From contig NZ_BMDA01000001.1 of NCBI RefSeq assembly GCF_014635545.1, forward strand, positions 1,876,739-1,940,738: a stretch of DNA of 64,000 nt, in the 5' to 3' direction. Both the position numbers and the translations under genes were made by a program. Under the pieces are notes generated by a model. It had not been told where the DNA came from, ran no database searches, and saw nothing but the letters and a program-made list of their open reading frames with translations. Positions 16,957 to 24,393 of this stretch are shown one piece after another (within the stretch, counting starts at the first letter, position 1; every line of letters begins with the position of its first letter). The stretch is from Acinetobacter courvalinii (GTDB taxonomy: Bacteria; Pseudomonadota; Gammaproteobacteria; Pseudomonadales; Moraxellaceae).

Positions 16957-17062
16957 AAATCCCTCCCAACCTCCCTTTAGAAAGGGAGGAGCCTCACGAA
17001 TCTTAGTCAGTCTTTAGACTCGTGAAAAGTCCCCCTTTTAAAGGGGGATTTAGGGGGATTTT
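16957..17062. repeat. Intergenic repeat element with terminal inverted repeats
   Basis: Between the binding-protein and permease genes lies a palindromic element of about 105 bases. Its ends are imperfect 22-bp inverted copies (AAATCCCTCCCAACCTCCCTTT and AAAGGGGGATTTAGGGGGATTT). Inside are hairpins CTCCCTTT/AAAGGGAG (16971-16988), CACGA...CGTG and TCCCCCTTT/AAAGGGGGA (17030-17048). CCCCCTTT/AAAGGGGG palindromes like this occur between many Acinetobacter genes. It may attenuate expression of the permease and ATPase relative to the binding protein. Confidence 0.65.
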
Positions 17063-17082
17063 GAGATTCAGGAGAAAACAAT

Positions 17083-17925
17083 ATGAATAGTTTAGCGGAT
17101 ACCCAACCGATTCAGTCTAAGGCAATCCGCCCTGTGCTGAAATTTTCAAAAAGTCGTGTCATTTCATACAGCTTAAGTGCCGTGTCACTGGTATTCAGTC
17201 TGGTATTTTGGCAACTGGCTTCACAGCATCATTTAAATTTAGGGCTAATCAATTTTGCCAATGTGCCTTCGCCACGAGAAGTGATTCAGTCTTTAGTTGC
17301 TTTTGCCGAACTGGATACCGCGCTTGCACATGTCAAAGCCAGTATTACTCGAGTGTTGGTTGGCTTCTTACTCGCGTCAGTGGTTGGGGTCATTTTAGGA
17401 TTATTGATTGGTTATTCCAAAATGCTGGCGGCTCTATTGATGCCACCTTTGGAAATCTTGCGTCCGATTCCGGCTGTGGCATGGATTCCCTTGGCAATTC
17501 TAATGTTTCCATCATCAGAAGCCTCAATGATTTTTATTACCTTTTTAGGTGCGTTATTTCCAATCTTGCTCAATACCATTCATGGCGTTGAAGGCGTGGA
17601 TCAACGTTTAATTGCTTCCGCAAAAAGTCTGGGGGCGGGTCAGTTTGCCATTTTGCGAGAAGTGATTATTCCAGGCTCTTTACCGAGTATCACCACAGGT
17701 CTCGCAATTGGCATGGGTACCTGCTGGTTCTGTCTGGTCACGGCTGAAATGATCTCTGGTCAGCTTGGCATTGGCTATTTCACCTGGGAATCCTTCACCT
17801 TGCAAAACTACGCAGACATTATTGTCGGCATGCTGTTGATTGGCGCATTAGGCATGTTCAGCAGTGCTTTTCTGCGCTATCTCGGAAAAAAACTTACCCC
17901 TTGGTATCAGTTAAGGAAGGCATAA
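17083..17925 (+). CDS. ABC transporter permease (SsuC/TauC/NrtB type)
   Basis: This 280-residue membrane protein has about six hydrophobic segments and the BPD_transp_1 coupling loop ASAKSLGAGQFAILREVIIPGSLP near residues 182-205. The motif EILRPIPAVAWIPLAI (near residue 125) is typical of sulfonate/nitrate/taurine permeases. It lies 2 bases before the ATPase gene. Substrate is that of the cluster's binding protein and is unknown. Confidence 0.88.
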   Translation: MNSLADTQPIQSKAIRPVLKFSKSRVISYSLSAVSLVFSLVFWQLASQHHLNLGLINFANVPSPREVIQSLVAFAELDTALAHVKASITRVLVGFLLASVVGVILGLLIGYSKMLAALLMPPLEILRPIPAVAWIPLAILMFPSSEASMIFITFLGALFPILLNTIHGVEGVDQRLIASAKSLGAGQFAILREVIIPGSLPSITTGLAIGMGTCWFCLVTAEMISGQLGIGYFTWESFTLQNYADIIVGMLLIGALGMFSSAFLRYLGKKLTPWYQLRKA

Positions 17926-17926
17926 C

Positions 17927-18748
17927 ATGCGTCAGTACGGTCATATTCATTTAAACAATATCAACCTGCATCTGGGTCAGGATAAACAACGCTTTCAGGC
18001 ACTGGATCAGGTCTCTTTTGACGTTCAGGCGGGTGAATTTGTCTGTTTACTGGGCCCTTCGGGTTGCGGTAAATCAACGCTGCTCGGTGCACTGGCAGGT
18101 CATTTACCGATTAGCTCGGGCAGCATGTTACTGGATCAAAAAACTATTGAAAAACCCTCTTCCGACCGTGGCCTGGTGTTCCAGCAGCACACCCTGTTTC
18201 CCTGGAAAAGTGTACTGGACAATGTCTGCTTTGGCTTGAAAATGAAAGGCATTTCCAGAGCCCAAAGACAGGAACAGGCAGCACAAATGATTGAACTGGT
18301 CGGCTTAAAAGGTTTTGAACATCAATATCCTGCCGAACTGTCTGGTGGTATGCAACAACGGGTTGAAATTGCACGCGTGCTGATTAATCAACCGCGAGTA
18401 TTGCTGATGGATGAACCCTTTGGTGCACTGGATGCTCAGACTCGTTTAAAGATGCAGGAACTGCTGCTTGAAATCTGGCAAAGCATTCAGACCTCGGTGC
18501 TGTTCATTACCCACGATATTGATGAGGCCTTGTTTCTGGCGGATCGGGTCCTGATCATGAGTCATCGTCCGGGACGTATTATCGAAGAAATCAAACTGGA
18601 TTTCCCCCGCCCAAGACATGTTGATCTGGTGACTTCGACCGAATTTACCCAAATTAAAAAACATTGCATACAAGTATTAAAACAGGCCACCCAAGCCGAA
18701 CTGAGCCGGTTAAATCCACTCGGTTTAAATCAGAAAGCCGCTGTTTAG
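17927..18748 (+). CDS. ABC transporter ATP-binding protein (SsuB/TauB type)
   Basis: This 273-residue ATPase has Walker A GPSGCGKST near residue 43, the Q-loop VFQQHTLFPWKSV, signature LSGGMQQR, Walker B RVLLMDEPFGALD and switch His in FITHDIDEA. The C-terminus (SHRPGRIIEEIKLDFPRPR) matches the SsuB/TauB subgroup. It is a second sulfonate-type importer distinct from tauABC in this window. Confidence 0.9.
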   Translation: MRQYGHIHLNNINLHLGQDKQRFQALDQVSFDVQAGEFVCLLGPSGCGKSTLLGALAGHLPISSGSMLLDQKTIEKPSSDRGLVFQQHTLFPWKSVLDNVCFGLKMKGISRAQRQEQAAQMIELVGLKGFEHQYPAELSGGMQQRVEIARVLINQPRVLLMDEPFGALDAQTRLKMQELLLEIWQSIQTSVLFITHDIDEALFLADRVLIMSHRPGRIIEEIKLDFPRPRHVDLVTSTEFTQIKKHCIQVLKQATQAELSRLNPLGLNQKAAV

Positions 18749-18760
18749 GAAGCATAAAAG

Positions 18761-19753
18761 ATGAGTTTAAATTACCCAATCCTGACAGATATTGATGCTG
18801 ATTATGCCGATTATCTCCATCAACTGAATCAGGACGATGAAAATATCCGCTTTGTCGCAATGATGAATATTGCCGATGAGGAACAAACCGAATTGTTAAG
18901 CTGGTTACAGCATGCCGTGTTACATGATCCTGCCAGCAAGGTTCGTGAGTTGGCAGCCACCCGTTTAGAGGGCTGGGAGGATGCAACGTCTTTAAATACC
19001 TTGGCCCAAGCCTTGAGCGACCCCCATGAAAATGTGCGTGTTGCAGCCGCGCAAAGCTTAAGTGAAATTAAATATCCCGAATCTGCTGGTCATTTGGCAA
19101 GTTATTTAAGGCATCAAGATGACTTTGTGCTTGCTTCAGTGTTAAGGGCAATTAAGGAATTACGCGCTGAGCAGCTGTTTGATGATATTTTGCAACAGCT
19201 ACAACATGTCAATCCTTTGGTACGTAAGGAAGCCGTCAGCAGCTTAAGCTGGCTGCAGAAGCCTGAGGGATTATCTGCTTTGGCACAAATTGCCCAGTTT
19301 GATGTTGAAACTGAAATCCGTCGTATCGCCACAGGCGGTTTGGCAGCCAGTCAAGCTTTAACACCCGAGATTTTATCGGCCTTACACAGTTCTCTTACCG
19401 CCGAAGCATGGCAACTGCGGGTCGAAGCTGCCTTGACCATTGGAAAACTAAAAGCCTTCGAATTAGAACAACCGCTTTTGCAACAGCTGGAGGATACTTA
19501 CTGGCAAGTACGGATTGCGGTGGCCCGCAGTTTAGGTTTACTTCGGTACAAAGCTGCAATTGCCAAACTTCAGGAAAATTTCCAGCATGACATCAGCAAC
19601 CTACGTAAAGAAGTGGCGATTGCCTTAGGGGAAATTGGTGGAGAACAGGCCCAGCATATTTTATTGCAACATGCAGAAGATCCGGATCCTGAAGTACGTA
19701 AATCGATCCGTATCGGGCTGGCACTCATTCAGGAGAAACAAGATGTCGCTTGA
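18761..19753 (+). CDS. HEAT-repeat protein
   Basis: This 330-residue soluble protein is built almost wholly of HEAT/PBS-lyase-like helical repeats of about 31 residues. Repeated wording includes DPxxxVRxxAAxxL, e.g. DPASKVRELAATRL, DPHENVRVAAAQSLSEI and DPDPEVRKSIRIGLALI. Such proteins act as scaffolds or as protein-modifying or maturation partners. Its place between the ABC transporter genes and a DUF971 gene suggests a role in maturing or docking the flavoprotein/Fe-S enzyme; this is inference. Its end overlaps the next gene by 11 bases. Confidence 0.85.
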   Translation: MSLNYPILTDIDADYADYLHQLNQDDENIRFVAMMNIADEEQTELLSWLQHAVLHDPASKVRELAATRLEGWEDATSLNTLAQALSDPHENVRVAAAQSLSEIKYPESAGHLASYLRHQDDFVLASVLRAIKELRAEQLFDDILQQLQHVNPLVRKEAVSSLSWLQKPEGLSALAQIAQFDVETEIRRIATGGLAASQALTPEILSALHSSLTAEAWQLRVEAALTIGKLKAFELEQPLLQQLEDTYWQVRIAVARSLGLLRYKAAIAKLQENFQHDISNLRKEVAIALGEIGGEQAQHILLQHAEDPDPEVRKSIRIGLALIQEKQDVA

Positions 19754-20030
19754 ACCAGATCAGCTTAAAGTCGATACCGAACAGCAACGCCTATTGCTGT
19801 CTTGGCAGGATGGCACAGAAAAGCAGTTTAGCCATGCCCAACTGAGAGCCAGTTGTCCTTGCGGGTTTTGTCGAGCCAAACGTCTACGTCAGCAAGAAAT
19901 TCAATATCCAGAGCATGTTGCCATCTCTGCAATCTACTCACAAGGTTACGGCATTCAAATCTGTTTTGATGATGGACATGACCAAGGTATCTTTCCCTGG
20001 GCATTTTTAAAAGCCTTGAATCTGTCATAA
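19743..20030 (+). CDS. DUF971 (GBBH-like N-terminal domain) protein
   Basis: This small protein of about 95 residues begins at ATG 19743 inside the end of the HEAT-repeat gene, with AGGAGAAA upstream. It consists of one DUF971/GBBH-like N-terminal domain: LLLSWQDGTEKQFSHAQLRASCPCGFCRA, with a CPCGFC metal-binding motif near residue 36, and a C-terminal GIQICFDDGHDQGIFPWAFL. DUF971 is also found fused to Mrp/ApbC Fe-S carriers, so a part in Fe-S handling for the neighbouring oxidoreductase is possible. The catalytic part of gamma-butyrobetaine hydroxylase is absent. Confidence 0.82.
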   Translation: MSLEPDQLKVDTEQQRLLLSWQDGTEKQFSHAQLRASCPCGFCRAKRLRQQEIQYPEHVAISAIYSQGYGIQICFDDGHDQGIFPWAFLKALNLS

Positions 20031-20102
20031 AACATTCAAATAACTTATATATAAACCCTACAAGGATATGAATTTTTTAGATTTATAAAACAAAATTTAA
20101 GT

Positions 20103-20136
20103 GTAATATATTTAACAAATAAGTTGAGTATATTAC
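20103..20136 (+). promoter_or_regulatory. Inverted repeat abutting the chrB start (candidate ChrB operator)
   Basis: GTAATATATTTAAC (20103-20116) and GTTGAGTATATTAC (20123-20136) form a 14-bp inverted repeat with 12 matches and a 6-base spacer. It ends at the base before the chrB ATG. A protein bound here would block transcription or initiation. ChrB proteins are chromate-sensing repressors, so autoregulation is the likely use. Confidence 0.55.
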
Positions 20137-21060
20137 ATGAAAATAACCTTACTCATTTCCTCCCTCCCCACCCAGAACACCACAACACGGATGCGGGTAT
20201 GGCGATCACTCAAAGCCTGCGGCGCAGCCACACTAAGAGATGGGGTATATATTCTGCCGGTAGAGCATTCAGAAAAGTTTGATACGATTGCCGAAAATCT
20301 AATTGCAGAACATGGCAGTGCCTATCTATTTGAAACCATTGCCTCAGAACACCTGGATCTCGTACAGCTATTTAACCGGAAAGAAGACTATGAAGCGCTC
20401 TATCAGCAGCTCAGCCAGCTAAGACAGGCACTCAACCAGACCGATAAAAAAGAACTGCTGAAACAGATCCGCAAGCTACGCAAGCAGCTCGATGCATTAA
20501 TTGAAATTGACTATTTCCCAACCGAAGCACAGCAGCAAACGGTTCGGGAACTCAATGCAGTTGAACAGAGCATTTTACGTTGCGGTGAAACCGATGAACC
20601 GCATGCCCTATACGGCGATATTCAGATCCTACACAAACAGGACTTTCAAAATAGGGTGTGGGCCACCAGAAAACACCCATGGATTGATCGTTTAGCATCC
20701 GCCTGGCTCATCCAGAATTTTATTGACCCTGAGGCAACCTTCATCTGGTTAGACACACCAAACGATTGTTCAGCCACTGCTCTGGGATTTGATTTTGATG
20801 GCGCCCGCTTTAGTCATATCGATCATTGGGTCACGTTTGAAACCTTATTGCACAGTTTTGCTCTGCATCAACATTCTGCTTTAAAGCAGATTGCGGAAAT
20901 TGTGCATTTTCTTGATGTTGGTGGTGTGGAGCCACCCGAAGCAATCGGAATTGAAAAAGTCATCCAAGGCTTAAGAACTAAAATTACGGATGATGATCAG
21001 TTACTTGAACTCTCTAATTATGTCTTTGATGGCCTCTATGCCAATTTTTCTCGAGAATGA
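20137..21060 (+). CDS. chrB: Chromate resistance regulatory protein ChrB
   Basis: This 307-residue protein has the ChrB layout. An N-terminal domain (residues 1-90; TRMRVWRSLKACGAATLRDGVYILP) has the winged-helix look of chromate-responsive repressors. A middle coiled region (about 90-150) is followed by the C-terminal ChrB domain (WATRKHPWIDRLASAWLIQNFIDPEATFIWL). In Ochrobactrum tritici ChrB senses chromate and controls chrA. The stop codon overlaps the chrA start by four bases. Confidence 0.88.
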   Translation: MKITLLISSLPTQNTTTRMRVWRSLKACGAATLRDGVYILPVEHSEKFDTIAENLIAEHGSAYLFETIASEHLDLVQLFNRKEDYEALYQQLSQLRQALNQTDKKELLKQIRKLRKQLDALIEIDYFPTEAQQQTVRELNAVEQSILRCGETDEPHALYGDIQILHKQDFQNRVWATRKHPWIDRLASAWLIQNFIDPEATFIWLDTPNDCSATALGFDFDGARFSHIDHWVTFETLLHSFALHQHSALKQIAEIVHFLDVGGVEPPEAIGIEKVIQGLRTKITDDDQLLELSNYVFDGLYANFSRE

Positions 21061-22415
21061 TCATGCAACAAAAACAAATCAATGAGCTCGATCAGCCCAT
21101 CGCCGCTGTACCCTTTTGGCAAGCCTTGCTGTTCTGGCTGAAACTGGGGTTTATCAGTTTTGGCGGACCGGCAGGCCAGATTGCAGTGATGCATCAGGAA
21201 CTGGTCGAAAATAAACGCTGGATCTCTGAAAAAAGATTCTTACATGCATTGAATTATTGCATGCTCCTGCCCGGTCCCGAGGCACAACAGCTGGCCACCT
21301 ATATTGGCTGGCTCATGCATCGAACAGCGGGCGGGCTGGTGGCAGGGATTCTGTTTGTACTTCCCGCATTGTTTATCCTGATTGCTCTGTCCTGGATTTA
21401 TGTACAGTTTGGTGATGTACCGATCATTGCAGGACTATTTTATGGCATTAAACCTGCAGTCACGGCGATTGTGTTTCATGCGACTTATCGTATTGGCAGT
21501 CGCTCACTTAAAAATCCGTTTATGTGGGGGATCGCCGCTGCCGCATTTATTGCCATCTTTATGTTTAATGTTCCTTTTCCCCTGATCGTTTTAGCAGCTG
21601 CCTTGACCGGCTATCTGCTCAGCAGGAAAAAACCGGATTTATTTACGGCTCAGGCAGCCCATCAAAACAGCCATAAAAGCTATGGAGCCGCCCTGATTGA
21701 TGATGATACCCCGACACCAGCGCATGCCATTTTCCGCTGGCGCAATCTCGTCAAAATCCTGCTCATTGCAGCATTACTTTGGTGTGTGCCAATGTTGCTT
21801 TTAACTTTGGGATTGGGTTGGCACCATACTTATACCCAGATGGCATGGTTCTTTACCAAGGCCGCCCTACTCACTTTCGGCGGTGCTTATGCCGTATTGC
21901 CCTATGTCTATCAGGGTGCAGTCAATCATTATGCATGGCTAAGTCCCACTCAAATGATTGATGGTCTGGCACTGGGCGAAAGTACTCCCGGCCCTCTGAT
22001 CATGGTGGTGGCATTCGTGGGTTTTCTAGGGGCGTACAATCATGCTGTATTGGGTGCTGAACAGCTGTTTTTGGCAGGTGCGCTCGGCGCCGTAATTGTC
22101 ACATGGTTTACCTTCTTATTTTCATTTGTATTTATTCTGGCAGGCGCGCCAGTCATTGAATCAACCCATAATGAACTGAAATTCACGGCACCCCTCACCG
22201 CCATTACGGCCGCCGTGGTCGGAGTCATTTTAAATCTGGCTTTATTCTTTAGCTATCATGTGCTGTGGCCAAAGGGCTTTAACCACCCGTTTAATTATGA
22301 AGCAGCCTGTATTACCCTTGCAGCGCTGATTGCCTTATTCAAATTCCAGATCAATGTGTTGTATGTGATATTTGCCTCAGCATTTTGTGGCCTGATCTTA
22401 TATATCGGTGCTTAA
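21057..22415 (+). CDS. chrA: Chromate efflux transporter ChrA
   Basis: This 452-residue inner-membrane transporter is of the long-chain CHR family, built from two homologous halves. The family signatures are visible twice: FWLKLGFISFGGPAGQIAVMH with the CMLLPGPEAQQLATYIGW segment in the N-half, and WFFTKAALLTFGGAYAVLPY with LALGESTPGPLIMVVAFVGF in the C-half. It exports chromate using the proton gradient. Translationally coupled to chrB. Confidence 0.92.
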   Translation: MIMQQKQINELDQPIAAVPFWQALLFWLKLGFISFGGPAGQIAVMHQELVENKRWISEKRFLHALNYCMLLPGPEAQQLATYIGWLMHRTAGGLVAGILFVLPALFILIALSWIYVQFGDVPIIAGLFYGIKPAVTAIVFHATYRIGSRSLKNPFMWGIAAAAFIAIFMFNVPFPLIVLAAALTGYLLSRKKPDLFTAQAAHQNSHKSYGAALIDDDTPTPAHAIFRWRNLVKILLIAALLWCVPMLLLTLGLGWHHTYTQMAWFFTKAALLTFGGAYAVLPYVYQGAVNHYAWLSPTQMIDGLALGESTPGPLIMVVAFVGFLGAYNHAVLGAEQLFLAGALGAVIVTWFTFLFSFVFILAGAPVIESTHNELKFTAPLTAITAAVVGVILNLALFFSYHVLWPKGFNHPFNYEAACITLAALIALFKFQINVLYVIFASAFCGLILYIGA

Positions 22416-22421
22416 GCAGAT

Positions 22422-22452
22422 GCATCGGGTAGCGTAAAATCCTACTCGATGC
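22422..22452. terminator. Hairpin between convergent chrA and dmeF
   Basis: GCATCGGGTAG and CTACTCGATGC form an 11-bp stem (one G-U pair) around a 9-base loop. No strong T tract follows, so termination may be weak or Rho-assisted. Confidence 0.45.
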
Positions 22453-22461
22453 CACTCAATC

Positions 22462-23457
22462 TTAAATATGATGAATTTCGACTGAGGCGTGCACAATTTC
22501 CTCATGAATCGCCAGCGCGGCTTTGACCTGATCAGGATTAAGATCGGTCAATGTCGTTTCCAGACCGACAATACACGAGAACTTGCCTTTCCCCACTTTC
22601 CACACATGCAGATCGGTAATGTCAACCTGTGAAAACCCGGCAATCACCTCCCGTATTTCTTCAACCACAGGATGACCCATTTCGGCGTCCAGCAAGGTTT
22701 TTCCGGTTTCCTGCATCAGCCCCCAAGACCATTTCGCCACCAGCAATGCGCCCACAATTCCGAGCAAAGCATCCAGAAAATTCCAGCCGAAGTATTTGGC
22801 TGCAAATAAGGCAATAATGGCCAGAACAGAGGTTACTGCATCGGCAACTACATGCAGAAATGCAGCTTTTTGATTTAAATCATGATGGTCATGAGCATGG
22901 TGATGTGCTTCATGATGCTGGCTATGCGAATGGTGATGGTGATGGTGATGGTGATGGTGATGGTGATGGTGATGGTGATGGTGATCATCATGACCACCTT
23001 CATGTAATAGCCAAGCACAAATCAGGTTGACCATCAGGCCAATAATCGCAATCGGAATCGCCTCATTAAAATGAATGGTGACCGGATTGAATAAGCGCTC
23101 CAGTGACTGAATCCCCATCAACAGCGCGACCACCATCAATAAAATCGCACTACTATACCCCGCCAGAATTTCAATTTTCCAGGTACCAAAACTAAAACGT
23201 TGGTCATGGGCATAATGTCGTGCCATACGATAAGCAAAATAAGCCAGTCCCAAGGCTAGCATATGCGAGCTCATATGCGAGCTCATATGCCAGCCATCGG
23301 CAAGTAAAGCCATCGAATTAAAAAACCAGCCACCCAGAATTTCCAGCACCATCATCACTGCCGTTAAAAGAGTGGCAATTAAAATTCTTTTTTGCGCTAA
23401 AGGATTTCCTTGATCAAACTGATGAGAATGACGTCGTTCTAGGTTACTATGCTGCAT
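22462..23457 (-). CDS. dmeF: Cation diffusion facilitator, DmeF-type Co/Ni/Zn exporter
   Basis: This 331-residue CDF antiporter has six membrane segments and a cytoplasmic C-terminal domain (from about residue 270; DITDLHVWKVGKGKFSCIVGL). A very His-rich loop (residues about 156-192) between segments 4 and 5 holds 18 consecutive His encoded by a (CACCAT)9 tract. The metal site of segment 5 is intact (HVVADAVTSV). Segment 2 normally reads DGWHMSSHMLAL but here has HMSSHMSSHM, a four-residue duplication. The adjacent divergent gene is a CsoR/RcnR-type sensor, as in dmeRF operons for cobalt and nickel. Metal choice is inferred from that pairing. Confidence 0.88.
   Translation of the reverse strand: MQHSNLERRHSHQFDQGNPLAQKRILIATLLTAVMMVLEILGGWFFNSMALLADGWHMSSHMSSHMLALGLAYFAYRMARHYAHDQRFSFGTWKIEILAGYSSAILLMVVALLMGIQSLERLFNPVTIHFNEAIPIAIIGLMVNLICAWLLHEGGHDDHHHHHHHHHHHHHHHHHHSHSQHHEAHHHAHDHHDLNQKAAFLHVVADAVTSVLAIIALFAAKYFGWNFLDALLGIVGALLVAKWSWGLMQETGKTLLDAEMGHPVVEEIREVIAGFSQVDITDLHVWKVGKGKFSCIVGLETTLTDLNPDQVKAALAIHEEIVHASVEIHHI
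22930..22983. repeat. Hexanucleotide tandem repeat (ATGGTG)9 inside dmeF
   Basis: Nine perfect copies of ATGGTG on the plus strand (CACCAT on the coding strand) encode 18 His residues. Whole-unit slippage changes loop length by two His without a frameshift. Confidence 0.95.
23261..23290. repeat. 12-bp tandem duplication inside dmeF membrane segment 2
   Basis: The unit ATATGCGAGCTC occurs twice in tandem plus a further half unit. In the protein this repeats Met-Ser-Ser-His at the position of the conserved metal-binding histidines (His 57, 61, 65). Confidence 0.92.
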
Positions 23458-23475
23458 TTATTTTAGTCTTCCAAT

Positions 23476-23491
23476 ATACTCCCCCTAGTAT
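23476..23491. promoter_or_regulatory. RcnR/DmeR-type operator between dmeF and dmeR
   Basis: ATACTCCCCCTAGTAT matches the RcnR-type pattern (TACT, a C/G run, AGTA); on the minus strand it reads TACT-A-GGGGG-AGTA. It lies in the 57-base gap between divergent dmeF and dmeR, so one bound tetramer could repress both genes. Confidence 0.75.
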
Positions 23492-23514
23492 ATATTTTTT
23501 TTAGGAAAAAAAGT

Positions 23515-23781
23515 ATGTCTCACCTACACCAAGATAAGAAAATTTTAAATCGTCTTAAGCGGATTCAGGGACAGTTCGCAGCAGTCGAGAAATCGCTCAC
23601 CAATCCTGACAGTTCTTGCATAGAGGTTTTACAGCAGGTTGCTGCAGTCAAAGGTGCGGTGAATGGTTTAATGAACCAGTTGATCGAACAACACTTAAAA
23701 GAACATGTATTAAAAGGTGCTGATCATGTGGATGAGGAGGAAGTAGAAAAGTTTTTCACCTTATTACAACGCTATCTATAA
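23515..23781 (+). CDS. dmeR: Metal-sensing repressor of the CsoR/RcnR family (DmeR)
   Basis: This 88-residue all-helical regulator opens MSHLHQDKKILNRLKRIQGQFAAVE. It carries the family's metal-ligand positions, including an N-terminal His (residue 3), the Cys in SSCIEVLQQVAAVKGAVN (near residue 36) and a later His (near 61-65). This pattern fits the RcnR/DmeR (Ni/Co) group better than the copper CsoR group. It diverges from dmeF with a matching operator in between. Its end overlaps the convergent modC end by six bases. Confidence 0.87.
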   Translation: MSHLHQDKKILNRLKRIQGQFAAVEKSLTNPDSSCIEVLQQVAAVKGAVNGLMNQLIEQHLKEHVLKGADHVDEEEVEKFFTLLQRYL

Positions 23782-24393
23782 ATACCAGATTGTCTTGCTC
23801 AGCTGCTCGATCTCGGCATGATCATGACTCACATATAACATCGGGATCTTGATTTCCTGTTTGACACGTTGAAAAAAAGGAATGATCTCGGCTTTATGCG
23901 CCGTATCCAGTGCAGACAGCGGCTCATCTAAAAGCAGCAATTGTGGCGAGTATAATAATGCTCGTCCCAAAGCCACTCGCTGTTTTTCGCCTCCAGACAG
24001 CTTAATGGGCATACGTTCCAGCAAATGTCCCAATTTGAGTAGCTCAACAATATAGTCCGCTTCAAACTGACGTTGTTGTGGTGCAATATGCTTAAAACCA
24101 AACAGTAAATTCTGTTTGACGTTTTTATGCGGAAACAGTTGGGCATCCTGAAAAACCAAGCCCACGCGACGCTGCTGTGTACTTAGATGGATATTTTGAG
24201 CTTGATCGAACCAGATCTGATCCTGAATTTTAATCCAACCCGATTGCGGTCGGATTAATCCGGCAATGCTATGCAATATCGTGGTTTTCCCCGAACCGGA
24301 AGCCCCAAACAAGCCAATCACCAACTGATCGGATTGAAAACGTTGATCCAGAGAGAATTGCCCTTGTTGCAGTTGTATATGACAATCAATCAT
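23776..24393 (-). CDS. modC: Molybdate ABC transporter ATP-binding protein
   Basis: This 205-residue ABC ATPase has Walker A GASGSGKTT near residue 31, the Q-loop VFQDAQLFPH, signature LSGGEKQRVALGRAL, Walker B LLLLDEPLSALD and switch His in YVSHDHAEIEQL. It is shorter than E. coli ModC (352) because the regulatory C-terminal mop/TOBE domain is missing, so feedback by bound molybdate at that domain is absent. It overlaps modB by four bases. Confidence 0.88.
   Translation of the reverse strand: MIDCHIQLQQGQFSLDQRFQSDQLVIGLFGASGSGKTTILHSIAGLIRPQSGWIKIQDQIWFDQAQNIHLSTQQRRVGLVFQDAQLFPHKNVKQNLLFGFKHIAPQQRQFEADYIVELLKLGHLLERMPIKLSGGEKQRVALGRALLYSPQLLLLDEPLSALDTAHKAEIIPFFQRVKQEIKIPMLYVSHDHAEIEQLSKTIWYL

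Noticed and set aside
19743..20030. Gamma-butyrobetaine hydroxylase
   Set aside because: Only the DUF971/GBBH-like N-terminal domain is present; the dioxygenase domain is absent.
22930..22983. CRISPR-like array
   Set aside because: It is a simple in-frame hexanucleotide repeat coding for histidines, without spacers.
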